DNA of 9,892 bases from an uncultured Collinsella sp. (lineage in GTDB: Bacteria > Actinomycetota > Coriobacteriia > Coriobacteriales > Coriobacteriaceae): NCBI GenBank assembly GCA_900546775.1, contig UREM01000049.1:1-9892 (forward strand), in the 5' to 3' direction. This document shows, one piece after another, positions 6,732 through 9,892 of the stretch. The notes beneath the pieces are model-generated. The model was not told the origin of the DNA. It ran no database searches and worked only from the letters and a program-made list of their open reading frames with translations. Positions within the stretch are counted from its first letter, which is position 1; the number at the start of each line of letters is the position of its first letter. The position numbers and the translations under genes are program-made.

Positions 6732-7217
6732 TTAGTTGAGGGCGGCTTGGGCTAGGCGAGCTTCGGCGTCCTCCTCGGTGACGCCCAAGGCCACGGCGAA
6801 CTCCTCGATGGAACGACGCTTGGCCTCCTTGAGTACGCGCATGTAGTAGGAGCTGGGCTTTTTATCAGCTTCCTCGGCCTGGCGAATGCGGTGCATCATG
6901 GTTTTTGCCACACGGACTGTCTCGGGTGCACCTAGCTTAAGCTGCTGCTTAAAGTGCGTTTCCTCAAGCGAGCTGTTGCGCTCGGTAAAGGTGTCGCATT
7001 CCAGCTCGTCGTAGTGGCTCAGCAGGTGCTCGGCATCCTGTTGAGAGATGGCGGCATGTAGACGGTCGGCCTGCGCCACGGGGTACATGAGAATCGTCTG
7101 CGCATGCCCCTGCTTGGTCTCGAGCAGCAGCATGGGCTGCGGCGTGTCGTCCCTAAAACCGACGACGGTGCAGACTCCCTGACCCGGATGAATGACGTGT
7201 TGACCGATTGAGAACAT
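6732..7217 (-). CDS. CarD-family RNA polymerase-binding transcription regulator (divergent)
   Basis: The N-terminus, MFSIGQHVIHPGQGVCTVVGF, is the start of the CarD/CdnL/TRCF RNA polymerase-interaction domain (about residues 1-55), a small Tudor-like fold that binds the RNAP beta subunit. A helical C-terminal part (about 60-161) follows. It corresponds to the domain that in CarD contacts promoter DNA and stabilises the open complex. The length of 161 residues matches mycobacterial CarD (162). The protein has no tryptophan at all. By my alignment on the later conserved glycine (Gly96), the place of mycobacterial Trp85, which wedges into the upstream edge of the bubble, is Ser82 in the motif TERNSS. 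The ATG at 7217 has a strong GGAGGT (7221-7226), though only 3 nt away. The gene is divergent from argS. Family membership is clear; whether it acts like canonical CarD is uncertain. Confidence 0.85.
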   Translation of the reverse strand: MFSIGQHVIHPGQGVCTVVGFRDDTPQPMLLLETKQGHAQTILMYPVAQADRLHAAISQQDAEHLLSHYDELECDTFTERNSSLEETHFKQQLKLGAPETVRVAKTMMHRIRQAEEADKKPSSYYMRVLKEAKRRSIEEFAVALGVTEEDAEARLAQAALN

Positions 7218-7559
7218 GCTACCTCCAACTTATACGAATTTGCGTATGTCTAGAATACCACGCTGACGTGCGGAAACCCTTACTTTATGCAGGAAAAGCA
7301 CACAATTCTGATAGGTAAGAGTATTCGATAACAGACGCAGCTCATTCACACCTTTATGCATTTTCAACGCCTGCATAATCTGCAGGCAGACCGGCATCTT
7401 TGAGTGACTCCATGCAAGCTGTAGTCATTTTTGTGCATATGCAATATCTATTAGCTTTACCCTGCGACAGTGCCCGTCGCTTGTGATAGAGTGCTACAAA
7501 CTCTGGCTTTTGCCCTACGAGTGACCAAGAGCTCGGGGGCTTTAACACAAGGAGGATCT
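7218..7559. promoter_or_regulatory. Divergent CarD-like/argS intergenic region with several palindromes
   Basis: This 342-bp gap is clearly richer in A+T than the flanking genes and holds no supported gene. Close to the CarD-like start is an inverted repeat ATACG-AATTTG-CGTAT (7232-7247), inside its leader or promoter. Further right are TTATGCA (7284-7290), TTATGCA-N11-TGCATAA (7354-7378) and the perfect palindrome TGCATATGCA (7434-7443). Repeated TGCAT elements suggest an operator region for a dimeric regulator, but I cannot name the protein. No clear -35/-10 pair for the CarD-like gene was found; TATTCT on the minus strand at 7252-7257 is a weak -10 candidate. Confidence 0.5.
7464..7492 (+). 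promoter_or_regulatory. Probable sigma-70-type promoter of argS
   Basis: GCGACA (7464-7469) matches the -35 consensus at four of six positions. It is followed at exactly 17 bp by TAGAGT (7487-7492), four of six for the -10, with an extended -10 TGA immediately before it. Transcription would begin near 7499, leaving a leader of about 60 nt before the argS ATG. The palindrome at 7434-7443 sits just upstream of the -35 element, a position suited to regulation. Confidence 0.5.
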
Positions 7560-9413
7560 ATGCCCGAGAAGATTGAAGAGCTGGTACGCGCTGCGCTTGC
7601 TGCGGCCCAGGAGGCCGGCGACCTTTCCGCATTTGAACTTGACGATTGCGCTATCGAGCGACCGGCTGACACTTCTCATGGCGAGTGGACCTCTACCATG
7701 GCCCTGAAGTCCGCCAAGCTGGCCCACTGCGCCCCGCGCAAGATCGCCGAGGCCATCGTTGCCCATATGCCCGAGGACCCCGCGATCGAGAAGGTCGAGA
7801 TCGCAGGCCCCGGCTTCATCAACTTCTACCTCTCCGTTGCCGTCAAGAATGCCATCTTTGGCGAGGCTCGCGAGAAGGGCATGGACTTCGCTAAGTCTAA
7901 CGTCGGTGGTGGCCTGAAGACCCAGGTCGAGTTCGTTTCCGCCAACCCCGTCGGCCCCATGCACATCGGCCACGGCCGCTGGGCCGCGCTGGGCGATTCG
8001 CTCTGCCGCGTTATGGACCACGCCGGCTATGAGATCCAGCGTGAGTTCTACATCAATGACCACGGCTCTCAGATGAACACCTTCGGCAACTCCATCAGCA
8101 CGCGCTATATGCAGCTTGCCGACATCATCGCCAAGCAGGGCGTTGATATCGACGAGGCTCACAAGCTGCTGATCGCCGATCGCGACGCCTTCGTTGCCGA
8201 CGAGAACGACGAGCATCCCGAGACCCATCCGTATCAGGACAACTTTGCCGAGACCCTGGGCAAGGACTCCTACGGCGGCGACTACATCATCGATGAGGCT
8301 GCCGAGTTCTGGCGCACCGACGGTGACAAGTGGGTCGACGCCGATCCGCAGGAGCGCATGGAGAGCTTCCGTGAGCGCGGCTACGTGAAGATGGTCGACA
8401 ACATGCGCGACCTCTGCCACGCCGTCAACTGCGACTTTGACCGTTGGTACTCCGAGCGCTCGCTGTATGTGAAGGACACCGAGGGCGAGACCGCCGGCAC
8501 CTCCGCCGTCGACCGCGCTTTTGAGAAGCTCGACAAGATGGGCTACCTCTACACCAAGGACGGCGCCCTGTGGTTCCGCTCCACCGATCTGGGCGACGAC
8601 AAGGACCGCGTCCTGATCAAGTCCGACGGCGAGTACACCTACTTCGCCTCCGACGTCGCCTATCACTGGGATAAGTTCCAGCGCGTCGATCACGTCATCG
8701 ACATCTGGGGCGCCGACCACCACGGTTACATCGAGCGCGTCCGCTGCGTCTGCGACGCTCTGGGTTACCCCGGCAAGTTTGAGGTTCTGCTGGGTCAGCT
8801 CGTCAACCTGCTGCGTAACGGCAAGCCCGTCCGTATGTCCAAGCGCAAGGGCACCATGGTGACCCTGCAGGAGCTCGTCGACGAGGTCGGCTCCGATGCC
8901 GCTCGCTACACGCTCATCTCCAAGAGCTCCAACCAGATGGTCGACTTCGACATCGAGGCCGTTAAGAAGCGCGACAACTCCAACCCGGTCTATTACGTGC
9001 AGTATGCTCACGCCCGCGTGTGCTCCATCCTGCGCCGTGCCGCCGACGTTACCGCCGAGCAGGCCGACGAGATGGGCATGAAGGCCGTTGCCGCCAAGGC
9101 CATCGGTGAGAACGTCGATTACTCGCTGCTGACCGACCCGACCGAGCTCGCCCTTTCGCGCAAGCTTAACGAGCTTACCGACCTGATCGCCAGCTGCGCT
9201 CGCGACCGCGCTCCGTTCCGTCTGACGCACTTTGCCGAGGAGCTCGCCGGTGACTTCCACAGCTTCTACGCTGCCTGCCAGGTGCTGCCGAGCGAGGGCC
9301 GTCCCGTCGGCCCCGAGCTTTCGCGTGCCCGTCTGGCCGCTTGCGATGCCGTCCGCGTGACGCTCGCCCTGGTGCTCACCCTCGTTGGCGTTTCCGCGCC
9401 CGAGCAGATGTAA
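7560..9413 (+). CDS. argS: Arginyl-tRNA synthetase
   Basis: It charges tRNA-Arg with arginine using ATP (EC 6.1.1.19) in the cytoplasm. The 617 residues (family usually about 550-600) have the expected order: the N-terminal domain that recognises the tRNA D-loop (about 1-100); the class I catalytic core with FVSANPVGPMHIGHGRW, HIGH at 135-138; the second signature MSKRKGTMV, MSKR at 426-429, in place of KMSKS; and the C-terminal helical DALR anticodon-binding domain (about 480-617) containing YVQYAHARVCSILRRA. The frame is open upstream to an ATG at 7470, but that codon lies inside the probable promoter. The ATG at 7560 has AAGGAGG (7549-7555) 4 nt before it. The gene appears monocistronic: it has its own promoter and a strong terminator 47 bp after the stop. 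Confidence 0.97.
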   Translation: MPEKIEELVRAALAAAQEAGDLSAFELDDCAIERPADTSHGEWTSTMALKSAKLAHCAPRKIAEAIVAHMPEDPAIEKVEIAGPGFINFYLSVAVKNAIFGEAREKGMDFAKSNVGGGLKTQVEFVSANPVGPMHIGHGRWAALGDSLCRVMDHAGYEIQREFYINDHGSQMNTFGNSISTRYMQLADIIAKQGVDIDEAHKLLIADRDAFVADENDEHPETHPYQDNFAETLGKDSYGGDYIIDEAAEFWRTDGDKWVDADPQERMESFRERGYVKMVDNMRDLCHAVNCDFDRWYSERSLYVKDTEGETAGTSAVDRAFEKLDKMGYLYTKDGALWFRSTDLGDDKDRVLIKSDGEYTYFASDVAYHWDKFQRVDHVIDIWGADHHGYIERVRCVCDALGYPGKFEVLLGQLVNLLRNGKPVRMSKRKGTMVTLQELVDEVGSDAARYTLISKSSNQMVDFDIEAVKKRDNSNPVYYVQYAHARVCSILRRAADVTAEQADEMGMKAVAAKAIGENVDYSLLTDPTELALSRKLNELTDLIASCARDRAPFRLTHFAEELAGDFHSFYAACQVLPSEGRPVGPELSRARLAACDAVRVTLALVLTLVGVSAPEQM

Positions 9414-9460
9414 CCTGCGGGTCATTTGACCGTGTAGGTTTGGTTTAACTGAGCCCTATA

Positions 9461-9492
9461 AGCCCGATCTCCTACGGAGGTCGGGCTTTTTT
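9461..9492 (+). terminator. Rho-independent terminator of argS
   Basis: AGCCCGATCTCC (9461-9472) pairs with GGAGGTCGGGCT (9476-9487) over 12 bp with one U-G pair and a 3-nt loop, TAC. The run TTTTTT ends it (9487-9492). This is a strong, conventional intrinsic terminator and should end the argS transcript. Confidence 0.93.
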
Positions 9493-9537
9493 CGCAAACG
9501 CCGACGTATTGATGAATTTGGAGCTGCTAGAAATACG

Positions 9538-9687
9538 AAACTATGCCGGTTTACTACGATGAATTGAGGAATTCTAACCACGCCGGCTTTTTGCTAAAAA
9601 GTGCAAGGCATCTACCTGCGGTTTTAGTTCAACAAGTTTCGGAGTGGTCGCGGTTGAGCGATTCATCGTAGTAAACCGCCATAGTTT
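9538..9687. repeat. 150-bp element bounded by 27-bp inverted repeats
   Basis: The left arm (9538-9564, beginning AAACTATGCCGGTTTACTAC) is the reverse complement of the right arm (9661-9687) at 26 of 27 positions; the one mismatch is at 9546. The arms enclose 96 bp with small internal palindromes: GAATT-GAGG-AATTC (9561-9574) and CTTTTT-GCT-AAAAAG (9587-9601). The right arm can alternatively fold locally as CCGCCA-TAGTTT-TGGCGG (9676-9693), excluding the long stem. A frame of 42 codons opens at an ATG in the left arm (9543) and closes with TAG at 9669. It has no ribosome-binding site at a usable distance, and I do not call it a gene. Possibilities are a miniature non-autonomous mobile element or a structured RNA. 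No target-site duplication is obvious. Confidence 0.7.
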
Positions 9688-9806
9688 TGGCGGAGGCAGT
9701 CAGATTTGTGGGTGGCAAACAAAGAGTGTCCCTTTTGACTAGTCGGTTGATTTCCGATCTCAGCCGAACACATTGAGCAAATAGGCCATTCCCGCAGTTA
9801 GCCGAA
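9688..9806. other. Intergenic stretch without a recognised gene
   Basis: I see no supported coding frame here. A minus-strand sequence GGGACACTCTTTG (9720-9732) closely matches GGGACACTCCTTTG at 3121-3134 and may be a degenerate member of the dispersed repeat family. AGCCGAAC occurs twice, at 9762-9769 and 9800-9807. TTGACT (9735-9740) and TTGATT (9747-9752) resemble -35 elements, but I find no good -10 at the right distance. The segment could be a leader or small RNA ending at the next hairpin. Confidence 0.4.
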
Positions 9807-9846
9807 CGCCCCCGCGGCCCCTCCCGGGGTCCGGGGGCGGCATTTT
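9807..9846 (+). terminator. Very G+C-rich terminator-like hairpin
   Basis: CGCCCCCG (9807-9814) pairs with CGGGGGCG (9832-9839). After a one-base bulge (9815), GGCCCC (9816-9821) pairs with GGGGTC plus its partner (9826-9831), one pair being G-U, around the loop TCCC. CATTTT follows. It looks like an intrinsic terminator on the plus strand, yet no gene lies between it and the argS terminator. It may therefore end a short RNA or act as a leader attenuator of the gene to the right. Confidence 0.6.
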
Positions 9847-9868
9847 CCCAGTTGAAGGAACGGTGGAG

Positions 9869-9892
9869 ATGTGTTTCGATGGGTCCGGTGGC
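9869..9892 (+). CDS. Possible 5' end of the next gene (partial, uncertain)
   Basis: An ATG at 9869 opens a frame MCFDGSGG that runs off the window. AAGGA (9855-9859) stands 9 nt upstream. A competing ATG at 9879 in another frame would be preceded by GGTGGAG (9862-9868) at 10-nt spacing. Only a few codons are visible, so neither function nor the correct start can be decided. Confidence 0.25.

Noticed and set aside
6330..6755. 141-codon plus-strand open frame over the HD-domain gene and second hairpin
   Set aside because: It runs through a terminator hairpin and antisense to a gene with intact HD motifs; no homology features.
7354..7548. 64-codon minus-strand open frame between the CarD-like gene and argS
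   Set aside because: No ribosome-binding site, no recognisable motif, and it lies across the argS promoter and leader.
7500..7559. Possible T-box or attenuator in the argS leader
   Set aside because: At about 60 nt the leader is too short for a T-box, has no T-box sequence and no terminator hairpin with a T-run.
7542..9425. 627-codon open frame on the minus strand opposite argS
   Set aside because: It mirrors argS almost end to end, its translation is low-complexity (rich in Val, Leu, Gly, Asp, His) without family motifs, and it arises from the C/G-ending codon preference of argS.

Overview
The window is about 9.9 kb of high-G+C chromosomal DNA with strong C/G-ending codon preference. Gene content, codon style and the dispersed short repeats suggest a gut actinobacterium of the Coriobacteriia, most likely Collinsella or a close relative. 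That assignment is an inference from pattern, not from a search. All genes recognised are housekeeping or conserved genes. I see no CRISPR array, rRNA, tRNA, phage gene or transposase gene.

Layout, left to right. (1) The 3' end of a gene for a protein with a Pro/Lys/Ala-rich linker and a C-terminal membrane helix. (2) pncB, nicotinate phosphoribosyltransferase (NAD salvage). (3) proB, glutamate 5-kinase, closed by a 15-bp terminator hairpin. (4) On the minus strand, a prolyl aminopeptidase-like alpha/beta hydrolase. (5) On the plus strand, proA, gamma-glutamyl phosphate reductase. (6) On the minus strand, an HD-domain protein and then a CarD-like transcription factor. Each of these two ends at a nearly identical hairpin with a 16-bp perfect stem. 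(7) A 342-bp A+T-richer divergent intergenic region. (8) On the plus strand, argS, arginyl-tRNA synthetase, with a textbook terminator. (9) A 400-bp tail without a recognisable gene. It holds a 150-bp element bounded by 27-bp inverted repeats, a very G+C-rich terminator-like hairpin, and possibly the first codons of the next gene.

How it fits together. ProB and ProA catalyse the first two steps of proline synthesis from glutamate. They are usually encoded side by side. Here an oppositely oriented gene lies between them, and its likely product releases N-terminal proline from peptides, so proline synthesis and proline salvage are interleaved at one locus. The remaining genes (NAD salvage, RNA polymerase-binding factor, tRNA charging) share no obvious pathway.

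The most unusual signals are non-coding. A family of short repeats with a GGGAC...CCTTTG core appears in four or five places, always between genes and twice as terminator-like hairpins. The second is the long inverted-repeat element after argS. No clearly new enzymatic system is visible.
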